A stretch of DNA of 64,000 nt from Ciona savignyi (Eukaryota > Chordata > Ascidiacea > Phlebobranchia > Cionidae): assembly GCA_000149265.1 (NCBI GenBank), contig CH003306.1, positions 78,177 through 142,176 on the forward strand. Direction: 5' to 3'. Positions 13,592-26,800 of the stretch are shown here, one piece after another (position 1 is the stretch's first letter; each line of letters begins with the position of its first letter). The notes beneath the pieces are model-generated. The model saw only the letters and a program-made list of their open reading frames with translations. It searched no databases and had not been told where the DNA came from. The translations under genes were made by a program, and so were the position numbers.

Positions 13592-14806
13592 CTAAATGTG
13601 CAATTGTGACTCGGCTTTAGTATACATTCTACGATCCGCGACTTTTTAAATTGCGTGTCGCGCGGTTTTGTTCGACTTTTAAAATTATTTTAACTTGCGG
13701 CGACTAGCAAGACTCGGTGCGATCAACTATTTATTTTCTCTCGTAACGACGAAGCGCAAGTGTTTACGTCACCGCTTCGCGTCCAGACGTGTCCACGTGT
13801 GCCATGCATGATGTACATACATAGCGTAATATGCAATTTCATTGCAACCAAAGTGTCTTACGTTTCTTTTTACCGTGTATTATTGTTCTTCTGTATATTC
13901 ATTCCAAGCGCGTAGATAAGTTATTCCGTTTTCTGGTTTTCCACTCCGTAAGTAGAGCAATAAATGAACGGAAAAACTGACCGTTTTCTTGTGTTTCTTT
14001 CCGTAAGTAGGATATTCATGTTATCCCTGCGAGTGGGAAAACGCAAGGGGCGATTACTCGCACCCACCGCCACGTTATTGAAGTTATTGCATTGTTCTAT
14101 AAATGATACCTTCTTTCCACTAGTTTCAAGCAATGTTTTGCTAAGTGCCTTAGTCAATGACACAACCGATTAGCTAATGCCCAGTTTCAAACCTTCAACC
14201 GAAAAGCCGACGCACTAAACCACCAAGCTAGTCGGTCAATAAATTAATTTAAAAGAAACTGAACGTGTTGTTTTTGCTGTATTTACAAATCGGTAGACAA
14301 GAAAAGAACACGATTTCTTTAGAAAATGTACAGCACAACCGCGAGCTCCCGTGTCGAACAGATAAAGTGACTTTGTGGAAAAATGAGTTAGTTGTTCAGT
14401 TCAACGAGGGAGGTATAATCTAAACAACGTGAGGCATTCTAAGACATTCACTGGAACTTAAGAGAGATATATGGCACACTAAAATAGAACCGTATTTGTA
14501 ATGAGTCTTTCGACCGGACCTTAAGGTTTCGCACCTGATAGAACTGTTAAAATAAGCCGCACGTTTTTTAAATAAAAAAATAATAAAAAAATAAAAGAAA
14601 CGTTGACGGTGAGGCAGCCAACCTGGGTTGACGACGCGCCTTGCGAGATCACTTGATTATTTTATATAGGAAAGAAGGTATCAAAGTTACCATACGCCGT
14701 ACGACAGTGTTGGTTGTTGACAAGCATGGGCGAAAATCCACAGAAGAGCAAAGAGTGAAACTTGCAAAGAACCGGGGCCGACCGGCGAAAGGAAAATGAA
14801 AAACAA
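13592..14806. other. Intergenic region between convergent ESRP and insulin receptor genes
   Basis: This space separates the two stop codons, so it must hold both 3' untranslated regions. It contains a possible ESRP polyadenylation signal at 13959, an interrupted copy of the TGTCCTTGGGCAAG SINE (about 14005-14235, complementary orientation), and an A-rich low-complexity tract at about 14568-14600. I see no additional gene. Confidence 0.5.
13959..13964 (+). terminator. Possible polyadenylation signal for ESRP
   Basis: AATAAA 368 bases after the ESRP stop codon. The placement is plausible but unproven. It is the first canonical hexamer I see downstream. Confidence 0.4.
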
Positions 14807-17800
14807 TCAACATATCGTCGAGTAGTTCCGCGTCGGAAGGGGGAGGTGAAGCGAGGCGTCCTTGTCCTCATAGTCCGCCGTCGTCTGGTCGGTTTGGTGT
14901 AAACCGTTTAGACGGCAATACGCGGAGCTCTCCTCCTCGCTATGTCTGCTGCACTCATCCCCGTGTACCTCGGCGGCAACCTGCTTCGGTATGAACCGCA
15001 CTGTCTCACTCGAGCCATCAGGAACGAAGCTGTCCTCTTCGTTCGAAACTTCTAACGGCCTTGACGTAAAAAAGTGGTTTACATTCTTAACACACATCTG
15101 TAGCACAATTTAGGAAACGGTTAAATCTCGTTACTAGGCCATATATTGTAGCTTTTTACAAACCACGGTTGCTATGTCAGTTTACCTCGGTCCCTACGGA
15201 TGGCTTAGTAACGAGATTTAACGGTATTCGTTGCAAAGCAATGAACGGACATGCTAGTAATCCACTGATATAGAATAAGTGGTTAATATTAAAAAAAGCA
15301 AAATACTAAAACACTAAATGTCTCTGGCAAGACTGTTTGTAACTGTATTTATAATGGAAAGATACTGTTTTAACGTCGTATTCTTTTCACATACCTGTGG
15401 ATAAAGTGCCTTCTTTAATTAAACTGCAAACGCTAGTTTTCCAATTTGGGAATGTTATTGTAATAGCTAAAAATCTTTTCGAGCTAAAAATCAATTAACC
15501 TGTAACTCCGCCTTACCTTTTTAACTTGGCCAGCTGAAGAATAACAAGGCTTTGCTGAAGGGCAAACTCATACCGACTCACCGGTGTAAACCTTAAAATT
15601 CACTTTTGCTGTTAACGGCCTTTACCGACCGTCTATTCCAATTCGCAATTTTTTAAATTTGTGTACGGCTCATGTCTACATTACTGATCACTGAACAAAA
15701 ATAGACTCAAATTCTTTCTGCAGAAGCATCTTAAAAAGTAAATCATTTTACTGCTATGACCTTTATACTGTACTGTATGTCTAATCTATCCGCTAGCAAC
15801 TAGATTAAGATCTAGTTTGAACTTGATAATTCATTTGTTGTTCGGTTATTCACACGACTTAATACGGCTGTTAAAACTTTCCACTATAAACTTAACCTTC
15901 GAAAAACCTTTCTTTCTATTTTTTCTATGTCTCTAAATTTCTAGAGTTTCAAAACGCGCTGCTTACTATTAAGTATTGTAAACTAACTAATTACTGTATA
16001 ATGTACACATAACAAGTAGTCTAGTATTTGAAAATTCATGTATATGAATACTGTGGGCGAAAAAATTCGTCAATTTATACAAAAAATCATCAATAATTAT
16101 TAGCTACATCTTATGTGGATAACGTATTCGTGTATAGATTTAACATTGTAGTGTATACATTTTATCAGATCATCGGTGGAATGGTAGTAAGATTAATTGG
16201 TGCCTCCTTTGACAACACATTTAGAATATGTAGTCTGCACAATGCGCTTAAATTATAAGTTTAACAAATATTGCAATATGGATTTAGTAGCTTTAACTCA
16301 CAGCAAAAGCTCCGGTAACCGGACTATTGGCACAAGGTGCCTCTAATTACTACAGAATCGATTAGAGCGCTTGGAATCCTAACCCTAACCCTCCAATTGC
16401 CACGCAAGCGATCCAAGCGCTCCTGTAGAATTAGAGGTACCAGTGGCACAAGGTAATCTAACAATTATTAATGTTATATCATCCCAGCATATTTCTACCC
16501 TTGTAATTAAATATCTTTATCTCATTCTCTGTATGCTATAATCTCATCTTGTCTACAAAGACACAGTAACACAATACATCTATACCGTACAAAGTTAATC
16601 TTTTGTATGTTTCACACTTACTGTTTAGACTCGTAGAAGAATGAAACTTGCTTGAAATGATCATTGAGATCTTGCGCTAACGATGCGACTATCTCCGTGA
16701 ATGTAGGCCGCATGCTGGGGCTGTAGTGCCAACACATCAACATCATATCGTACCTGTTCGACGAAATTACGACGTGATTTTTAAATTTGCAAGAACTATT
16801 GTGTAATACTAGGATATCAGTGTGATGAATCTGGATTCGTTTTGTTAAATATGCATTTTTGAGTTTTCGGCCATAATTTCTAATTTAACACCGAAATCTC
16901 AATGTTGTTGGTTAAAAAATCTGTGCTACAGAGAAGCTGTGTAACATAATTTTGCAGCCTAACTTTGCATAGTTACAAACATGAGATGATAATTCAGGCC
17001 TTAAAGGAATAATCGATATTCAAACACCGCATGCTCTGCAGTAAAGTTTGAAAGCTTTACAAAAGGTGTATTGCACATCGCACACACCAGTTTAGACTGT
17101 GTAGAAGGAATAAGGAAATATACCCAGCAGAAGAAGATCGTTATTATTATTTCTGTTGTTAGATCAAATTAAGTTAATTTCGTCCCTTTAAAAGAGCAAC
17201 TAAAATTAAGTTTAATTAAAATCTGTCCTACTATAAATCTTTAATCTTGTCTACATTTAATTAATTAAAATAGTGCTTACAATTTCTTAGGACAATCTTT
17301 GGGTTTCTCCATATAACCGCCGTCTATAACAAATCGCGTGACTTGATCGTGTTGCTGGCCTTGGTACGGCTGCTCAGCCAGCGTTGCTATCTCCCACAAC
17401 ACCACACCGTACGACCACACGTCGCTGCGCGAGTCGAACACTCCGTCCTTCAGCGACTCGGGCGCCATCCATCGAACGGGAAGAATACCTGGGAAAATGT
17501 GGAATATTTGAGAAAATGTAGGAAATAGGTATTGTGTATTAGGGGCGTTCGACTAACTTCGCCTTAGCATAGCATCATTTGACAGTTTGACTTATTTCGT
17601 TTTAATACAGCATCCAAATTAGGACTTAATTTTTTTTTCTTTCTAATAATAGACGTTATTCGTTAGATACCTTGTCCAGAGACAAAAAAAGCAGTTTACT
17701 GTTGAGGGTGGTGATCGAACCAGAATCTGTTTTTGGTCAATAAGCTTAAAAACTCAGCGACATCACCGAAACATTAGTTACAATATAAAATAAGAAAGAA

Positions 17801-20800
17801 AATATCTAGAAATGGTTTAAATCAGTTATTAGTCTGTGCATTGAGCTTAATTTTCGCTTAGTTTGTTTCTAAATCACTAACATCAGCAAAACAAGCAAAT
17901 CCACACCTCTGCTGTCAATGCGGTAATAATCGGTCTCGTACACATCACGCGTCAAACCGAAGTCGCCAATCTTCACAGTGAGGTCATCATGCACCAGGCA
18001 GTTCCTCGCTGCAAGATCCCGGTGGACGTACTTCGTTTCCGATAGATAGCTCATCCCGTCCGCGATCTCTCCACACATCTGGAGCTTTTGCTGGAGAGTG
18101 AGGGGCTCTTCCTTGTGATCCTGATGGAAATACGGGGTAAGAGGTATGCTAACAGGGTAGGGAGGGGTAATGCGAATTGCGAATTAGTTCAAACAGCGCT
18201 AAGTAAGAAAATGGGAAAATTGATTTTTCTGTGCAATTTTAGAATAAAATTAGAAATTAAAAAACTGAAAGATGCTGGATAAACTGATCTTGCTTTATTT
18301 ATTATTGAGAAATAAATAAGTTCACAGAAGAAATCAAATAATGCCCGCTTTTCTGATTCCAGTGCGATCGTGAGCCCTCCATAAAAAAATGTTACATACG
18401 GAGCAAAACAAAATGCAAAAAGCAAAAATTCTACGGCAAAAATGGACTTTCACACGAAATTGGGTTACATAGCAAATTAGTAAATACAGTTTCTTTGAAA
18501 AGTAAACATAAACGGTCACCGAATAATACTTTCCACATGAAATAACCAAGTTACCTCTGCGTCAGGCCTGCTTGATCGGAGATAAGTTTTCAAGTCTCCT
18601 TTTGACATAAACTCCATGACAACCATCGGGCGCTTGGTTATGGATACAACCCCGAGAAGCCGTACCACGTGGTGGGAGTTGAATGCCTTCATGACGCTTG
18701 CCTCTTTCAGGAACTCCATTCTACATAGTTGGATAGATTGGTTGGAAAGTTTTAGACTTGATAAAATTTAATTTAAAAATAATTTCCTAGGTTTAAATTT
18801 TATTAAAAAAAAAAAATTGTAGTTTTATTGTGATCAAGAAAAATTAAATGTTGGGAATTCTCCCTGTTTACTGAATAAACATAAGGAGATTATCGCGATA
18901 TGTGACCCACGACAAAGGGAGACTTTAAATTTTTTCTTGAATGTTTTATGTAAGTTAAATTTCAAATGACAGATGCGCATTATTTAAAAAAACATCTCTA
19001 CCTCTTAGAAACACTCTCGTTTCCATGGAGAGTTTTCACGGCGACTCTGGTTTTCTTTTCCCCCTTTACGACTTGCTTTGCAAACCCTTCGAACACCTAG
19101 CATGTCGAATATAAGTAAATGCATGAAAATTTAATACAAAAATCATTTACACTCCAAAAATGATTTTAAAAAAAAGTTTTTTTAATAGAATATCAAAAAA
19201 CAAAATAAGAAAAAAATAACAAAATAATATATATATATATAAAAAAATACAGGAAAATAAAAAAACAAACTTTTCCGAAGTGACCGTGCCCAATTTCAGT
19301 CAGCAACTCCACATTGTCCTCAGCGATCTCGTATTCATCAGGCTCATACACGCCGACACTTGAGTATTCAGGATTCACTGACACGTACGTCTGTGCTTTA
19401 TTCGAGTTCTGAATTTGTCTGCATTAAAAAAATCGATCAAAGTCACACAAATTCGTTATCATACATGACTGTAAGTTTAATATAAGATAGGGTTAATTTT
19501 CTGAAATTCAGTGTATTTAACAAACAGACCGTTTATAGCTGAATGTATAGCTGTGTTTGCAATGTAACAGCAAGCATCACCGGAATAAAGTACATAAAGA
19601 TAAAGCATACAACATTAGCACTAAAGGTATTTCTTTAGACATTATTATATGCTAGAACCGGCGTATTAAAAAAACTAAACAAACCTGTTTCTCCACAAAA
19701 GCACCAAGCCCACGAGGACAATAATAATGAAAATTGCAGCAACAATGAGAACAATCATCAGCGAGCTGTTTCCGGTGGATATATCCTCGATGGAGAAGTC
19801 GATGGAGCGTGACCACTCACCCTCGGATGCCAACGAGTAGGGTAAAACCCGCACCCTGTATTTACCCGGGGACAGGCCATCCGGAATATCGCAGGAACCC
19901 TTCTCGTTAAACTTTGTCACAGAGCAACATTCATTGCGACCCTGCGGATAATTTGCAGTGCTTTTAACAATTTTAGTTCATTCATCATTTTACTATTTAA
20001 AACTATGAAAATCTAAAAAAATAGCCCAAAACAACTTCATCAAACCAGGTTAAAGCAGTAGTCTAAAAAATATCTGCGATTTTTACAACAACCCAAGAAT
20101 AATGCTCAACTTACAGCAACCTGATCTTGCTTGGTAAATTCCAGAGTGTAAGAAACAATCAGTCCGTTGGGATCAGATGGTGCGATCCACGCAACAGCCC
20201 CTCTTTTAGGCTGGTTGGAAAATATTTGATTGAGGTTTTAAGTTGTATTTTTTAATAGTTTTTTAAAGCAGTGCTTATAAGCTTTGTATTTTAATACTTG
20301 TAGTTTAAATCACAGTGAATAAATTAAAAATTCAAAACTTAATGCATGTTAAACTGACAGATAGACATTGGTATAGTTTATGTTTAACCCGAAAAGCCAC
20401 CTAAAAGTGACTTTTCCAATGACACAACACTCTGCACAATAGCAGCTGGTTTTGATTGCACCACCTTTTCGGTGACAGTGCTACCAATGAGATTTTTGAC
20501 AAAATTAATTCCTCAGCTTGACCAACCTGTTTACTGTCAAGTCCTGGGATGTACTTCAGCGAATTGTCGTTAATTTTATCGACGCCGGCCAACTTTTTCG
20601 TCCGCCGCGTCATGACGGCGGTGGAACTGCACGACGCCTGGTTGCAAGCCGACACCTCGATGTAATACTCGCTGAAGTGGTGCAGACTGCAGGAGGAAAA
20701 GTTATTTGTCTATTAAAAAAACAATGCCAATGGTTACATTATAATGCCAAAAAATAGCATACTTCATACAGGTCAATATTGTGCTGAAGTAATAGAGTCA

Positions 20801-23800
20801 CATAAGGAATTAATATAACTTTTTTACACATGTACTTAGTTGCTGTTAAAAATTGATGGCAATTTTAAACATATAAAAAAGAGAAACTTAATTTTGGGTT
20901 AGCTATATAATACATAAAATGAAATAAAAATTGAATAATTCAGGGTGGGTTAAAATTCATGTGGTTTGAAATTTGAGTGGGTTGAATTTTGAGTGAGTTA
21001 AAACTTTGTGATCTTATACACTTGAAAATAAATGTACTAAAGGGGTAAAACAATTACAAGTACATAAATTCAAAATCTATTTTTTACTACACACCCGGTA
21101 ATAAGTAAGCTCTCTTCTGTTCTATTTGAGGTGGTGTTCACAGTTTGTTCCAGCATATAAAAAGTTGGGGTGGGAGCTACTGCTGGTACGAATGGTGTCA
21201 CATTGGTGACAGTCGTTGAAGTTGTCACATTGGTCGTAAAGTTAGAACTCCTTTTATGTCTGTTTAGATAAGGTGGTTTTAATAAGAATAGTAGACTTGT
21301 TCAGATATGGGGGGTGGGGTTTCCTTATTTAATGATAAGGCAAAAAAATAGTCAGAAAGGGTAAAAAGTGCAAATTTCACTCTAATTCTATCACCTCTTA
21401 AATCAATGATGTGGAATAAAATACTGCTAAATATTACATACTGATTAAACGTGAACATTGAACACTATAACCACACCAGCATGCACATTTTAACAACTTG
21501 AGCACACCGTCAAAACAACAAGTTTACACATATAATCCACAGCATTGGATTTAGCTGTGCTTGTCTAAACTAACCCACCAACGGTTGAATTGTCAAAGGC
21601 GTTATGTTGCAGTCATGAGTTATTGTTCAATATGTTTAAGACTTTGAGATCCGTATTTTACAAACTTTGTAGATTGTGTATATACAGTAATTCAGTAACA
21701 ATACAGAAAAAATGCAACGATTCTTAAAACATTTTATTGAAAACTAAAATTTGTTAAACCTGCTATATTTGATTGATCGCTTTGAACGCAAATCTTCTTC
21801 GTCCAAAAAATCATCGTAGGGTAGGTCGACATCTGTAATCGATCTGCGAAACATGGCAACATATCATTATTTTTTCAGAAAAGCAATGGAATTTTTTGAT
21901 TCAACTTTTTTTTTAATTTTATATAGTTTATTTTTGTGCATGCTAGTTAGGATTCCTGAAAGATTCAATCTGATTGGATTACCCATTCATGCCACTGACC
22001 TGACGACCAGACATGTCCATCACCAGCGTGACGCAAAAACAAAAAAGAAAATAAAAAAGGAGAAAAAACAAAATGTGTTTCCCCGAAATCGAAGTGATCC
22101 CATAATTATCACACGGGTGTTGGGTTCGCTCACCCATAACTGATGAGTCGTGTGATAAGGTAATCTTCAAAATCAACAGATTCGGTGACTTTCTCTTTGG
22201 AGTCGAGGGATTCTTGCTTGCGACAATCACACGCTGCGTTGCCGCCCTGGGAAATTGAAAATTTGATTTCATTCTAAACTCGAGTTTTTAAAACTTGATT
22301 TCATTTTAATTTAAGATTGGATATATTTTTCGGAACTTCTCAAAAAAATCAACAACAAAAAAGTCATACCATTATTTACTAGCTATTATCTGTCTACTGT
22401 CAATGTTGTGTTATTTACATTCATGCTTTATCCAATGAGGATACAGTAGAAAGGTTTCCCAAAAAAAAATCGCTGAAAAAACAGTTCACACTATAATTCC
22501 CACAAACAAACACATAATTAGAATATATATACTACAAACATATATGTATATTGCTGGGGTCAACATTTCACTTAAATTATATGTAGACTACACACAAACT
22601 AAGTACACTAGAACAGCTGCTTTATACATTTTTAATGCACACAGAACATTAATACATAGTTACAAAAGATAGACTACATGTTTCTGCGCGCAAAATATGC
22701 GTAATCTGCATATTGAAATCATCTTCCGTGTCCGCCAAAAACTAAAAAATTCAAACTGAATGAAAAACTGCTTTCTATCCGTAGGCATGTCACAGCCATC
22801 TTTCATTTTATTTATGATTAACGGAAATCACTTGTGGTAATGCGCTAAAAATGAGGTTGAGGCAAGTACCGACTTTAAAAAAAAAATTTCTTCTAAACCT
22901 GTGTCCGATATACCAGCGATTCTAGTCGGAAAATGTTGTGGAAGTAAAAGAAGTTTTGCTTACTTGTGAGGGACCCTTAATATATTCAAACAAACATGTT
23001 TGTTACCTCATTGCTTGTTGTCTCCTCCGGTTTTGGTTTCGGCTTTTTGGGAGTGGAGTAAAAGTTATAACCACCTGTGAAGAAAAAAATAGAATGTGTT
23101 TAAACATGTTTTACTTGTCAAGGTGAAGATGAATCTTACCATATATGTTATAGTATGCATGTGGGTAGGTTATTATGTTTAAATACATAAAGCAAGATTT
23201 GAAGTTTTTAATAGTTGGGAAAAACTAATAAGCGTTAAAAGCGTACATTAGGAATGTGTTTATACGGGGATTGTCAGTGTCGCCAATTAGTCAACAGGCG
23301 TAATATCGTAAACACAAGTATCATGTTACTGAAACAGTTGCAGTGTGTTTCGATTGGATTGTTGTTTATTAGAGGTGCGGGTGGCTGTTAGATTGCAAGA
23401 AACATAGATGAAAACTTAAACAACAATGATCATACTAAGAATTTTACATTTTAAACTTAACAGTAATATCAGGTTTTTGCTTTGACTATTCGACTGATTT
23501 TTGTTGAGCAGTGGGCTCATATTATTGAAGCAATGTTCGTAAACAGCCTGGTCACAAACATCCAGCATTCGAATATCACTCCACATTGTTACTGTGCACA
23601 AACTTTATTCTCAACAATCTCAAGATTTTTGTTTAAATCTTAAAAATGTATATATATCGGTGGTATTTAGTAAAACCGGATCAATTTCATAAAATACCTA
23701 AATGTTGCAGATCCAACCGATTGCTTGGTATTTCAGTCACTATTTTTATTAAGAAAGTTTCAAATTTGCTCACCGATTGGACAGACTATGTCGATGAGTT

Positions 23801-26800
23801 TTAAATCGATAGTCTCTCTCTGGCGCACCCACTTGGCCACATATTGATGAACGACGCCGTTGGGATAAAGAGGAGCTTGCCACGTGATGTTGATCGCTGT
23901 CGAATTGATGGCTTTCGCTACAACCGCTTGTGGTGGACTCGGTGCTGGGGTGGAATTAAATGAAATTAAACGGCTTAACTGGGTGAGTATCGTATGGGTG
24001 ATTTAAATACAAGAAGGTCATATTCACCGACAAAAACAAGAAGGCCATATTTACCCACATACACAAAAAGAACATATTCACTCAAAAAATAAAGAAAGTC
24101 AACTCTAGCCTTTGCATTATATGACTATGTGAATAAAAATTGCCATGGTGACTATAGCGTTTTACGTATCTTCTTATTACTGCCAAAAGCGATTGAAAAG
24201 TGATAAAAAGTACATGAGAGAGACTACGTGCGTTGCGATTGGTGGGAAGTTACTTTAAATTTCAAAATAGTTTGGCTCACTCCCACTAAGAGGTTTGGAA
24301 TGTTCCAAAGAGCATACCACTATTGTTCCAATGCACTTTTGACAAACTTGACTGTGGATCCTAACCATATACTCTAGCGTTACAATACCCTAAAACATCT
24401 ATCAGGGACAACGACAATGTTTAATTGGCCATGTGGCTCACAGGATGTGCTGTCAGAACAATTTCGGGAACAAGCCAGAACGATTCTGTTATCGTTCCTT
24501 ACCCTTGCAACTTAACTGTGAGTTTCCCTAGGCACTGCACTTAACAATTGTAGACCATTGAACATATTATGGTTTGTGGTGCAGTAATAACAACGCTGAA
24601 TCGATAAATGTTCAGCACTTTGGCAACTCATCTGTGGACATATTGTGACAAATACACACATGTAGTAACAGCTACCGTTTTCCCAACCCTGAGGTTAAAA
24701 TGAGTCATTCTCCTTTACTTTAAACTAATTAGGAACGGATGTTAAATGAAAACTATAAGTAAGCTCCCCTTCAGGGCTAACACGTTTTATGATTTTGTTT
24801 ACAGAAATAACACTGTGAACTTTGAAATCTAGGCAACATCTGGAGTTTGTGTTTAGGTGACTGATCAAAAAATTAATGAATACACTGCATGGGATACCTG
24901 GAAACTAAGAAAGTCTGTGTGAAACTAGGCAGACTTCGGTCCACAAAAAAATCAAAAAATTTATGTAAGCAGGGCCAAAAATCCTTGTGTGACGCACGCC
25001 GAGTAATTTACTCAAATAAAAAAACTAATTAAAGTTTACCGCGACCATTTTCTATTTAACTGACATATAGAGGATAAAAAAACAAAAACTCGTCATTGCG
25101 ATCGTTTTTATTATTATAAGGGCGCTTCCGAAAACTCTACTCTATAATTACTCTTGTTACTCGTGTAAAAGATTTACTCGCATAACTCGCATGAGCTTCC
25201 ACACGCAATTAAATTCTTACTCGCCCGAAATTATATGGATTTTTGACCCTGGTAAGAAGTTTAAGTTTTCACTATTACATTAGTTGCACAATATATCAAA
25301 AATATTAAAAAAATAACAAATTAATTGAAGACAATATGGTCATTTATACTAACGAGGACGAACGAAAGACAACTTTTTTCGGCGAATGGTGTTAGTATCT
25401 GACAATATCTTAATGATGATGGGTTATAACCGTAAACAAAACAAAACTGAAGCGGAAACTAAAAAAATCAATTCAATAAAAAAATTCTCGATATTAAGTG
25501 CAATGATACTTTAAGTATTGATAATCGCGGATTAGGTATCGGGATAATTTATGATCATCAGCAGCAAACATCGGGAATTCCCTTAATCTAAACCAGTGGT
25601 TCTCGATCTTTTTGACCTCGTGGCGCACCCGAGACCAATTAGGAAACGAACGGGCGCACTTCGCACGGCGAGTCAAAACAATATGCTAAATACTTAAACA
25701 ATTTAGGAAAAATATGGAAAATTAATAGTTTAATTTAAATAATTTCATTAGCAAATTTTCCACATAACGAAATTACTGTTTCTTTAGGAGCTCTTGCTTT
25801 TCGAAAGTTTAGTAGTTTATAATATATGAACATTCTGTCATAAATTTACGGAATGCAAGTTTGGCGCACCTAGCTAACTTCTGTGGCGCACCAATGAGCC
25901 GTGGCGCACCATTTGAGAAGCACTGATCTAAACTAATGTCTTTAACCTATTGACATACAATTTTTAATGACAATAAAACTACAGTTGATTCTTAAGTAAG
26001 GCTTGTAAATAAAATAAACATTATTTCTTATTATTGCAAAAAACTAACAAAACCATGTGTAAAACTCAACCACACACATTTATCAGTAACATAGCCGAGT
26101 AGTATCACGATTATCGATATATCGTTGCAGCTGGAAAAATAGCAAGCCATAAATTGTCCACTTACTGCTTGGAGATGTGGTGAAGTAGTGAATATCAGAT
26201 TCTGCGCCTTTCTTTGCATTCGCAGTGTTCGAGGTGATCACATAGAAAGGCGTATTTGGTGTACGGGGAGAGCTTATCCAGTGCTGTGTGGGTGGTGGTG
26301 ACCTCATCTGGGTTGTTGGATTCCGTCTGCTTCAAAACATCTTGCACTGACCAACTGGGAGGAATGAATCGGTTGCGCTTTACAGAAGAAAAATACGAGC
26401 AAATACATAAAATTTAAATAGAATACAATAGATACACAAGGAGGGCAAAAATTTTAAATTGGGACGTGTATTTACAAAAAAAATACCCAAGTAAAACATT
26501 AAACAAAAATAGAATAAATAGATATACAATAAGTGTAAATATTAAAAAAAAATCCTGGTTAATAGTAGACTATTATTATCTTGGGATAAAATGTAAGAAT
26601 GTACTGTTTCTGCTGAAAAAATCATAAATAAAACAATGTAAAACAGACGAAATGGAAGAGGCATAGATGCTACAGAAATCCAATAAGTGTCACCTTTTGT
26701 GCAATGAAAAAGCCTTAAAAATTGCTCCGAAGAAAATAAGTTAGTGCAAAAATTACAATAAATTTATAGTCAGATTCTAAATTTTGCAAAATTATTTAAC

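Noticed and set aside
14807-15106. Reading the final receptor exon from a methionine at 15106 as a separate gene
   Set aside because: The C-terminal motif [12 protein letters not shown] and the phase fit the insulin receptor tail, so this is its last exon.
24001-24110. Three imperfect units of about 28 bp (AAGAAGG-CATATT-ACC) resembling a CRISPR-like array
   Set aside because: The units are diverged and contiguous without unique spacers, and lie in a eukaryotic intron. It is a simple decayed tandem repeat.
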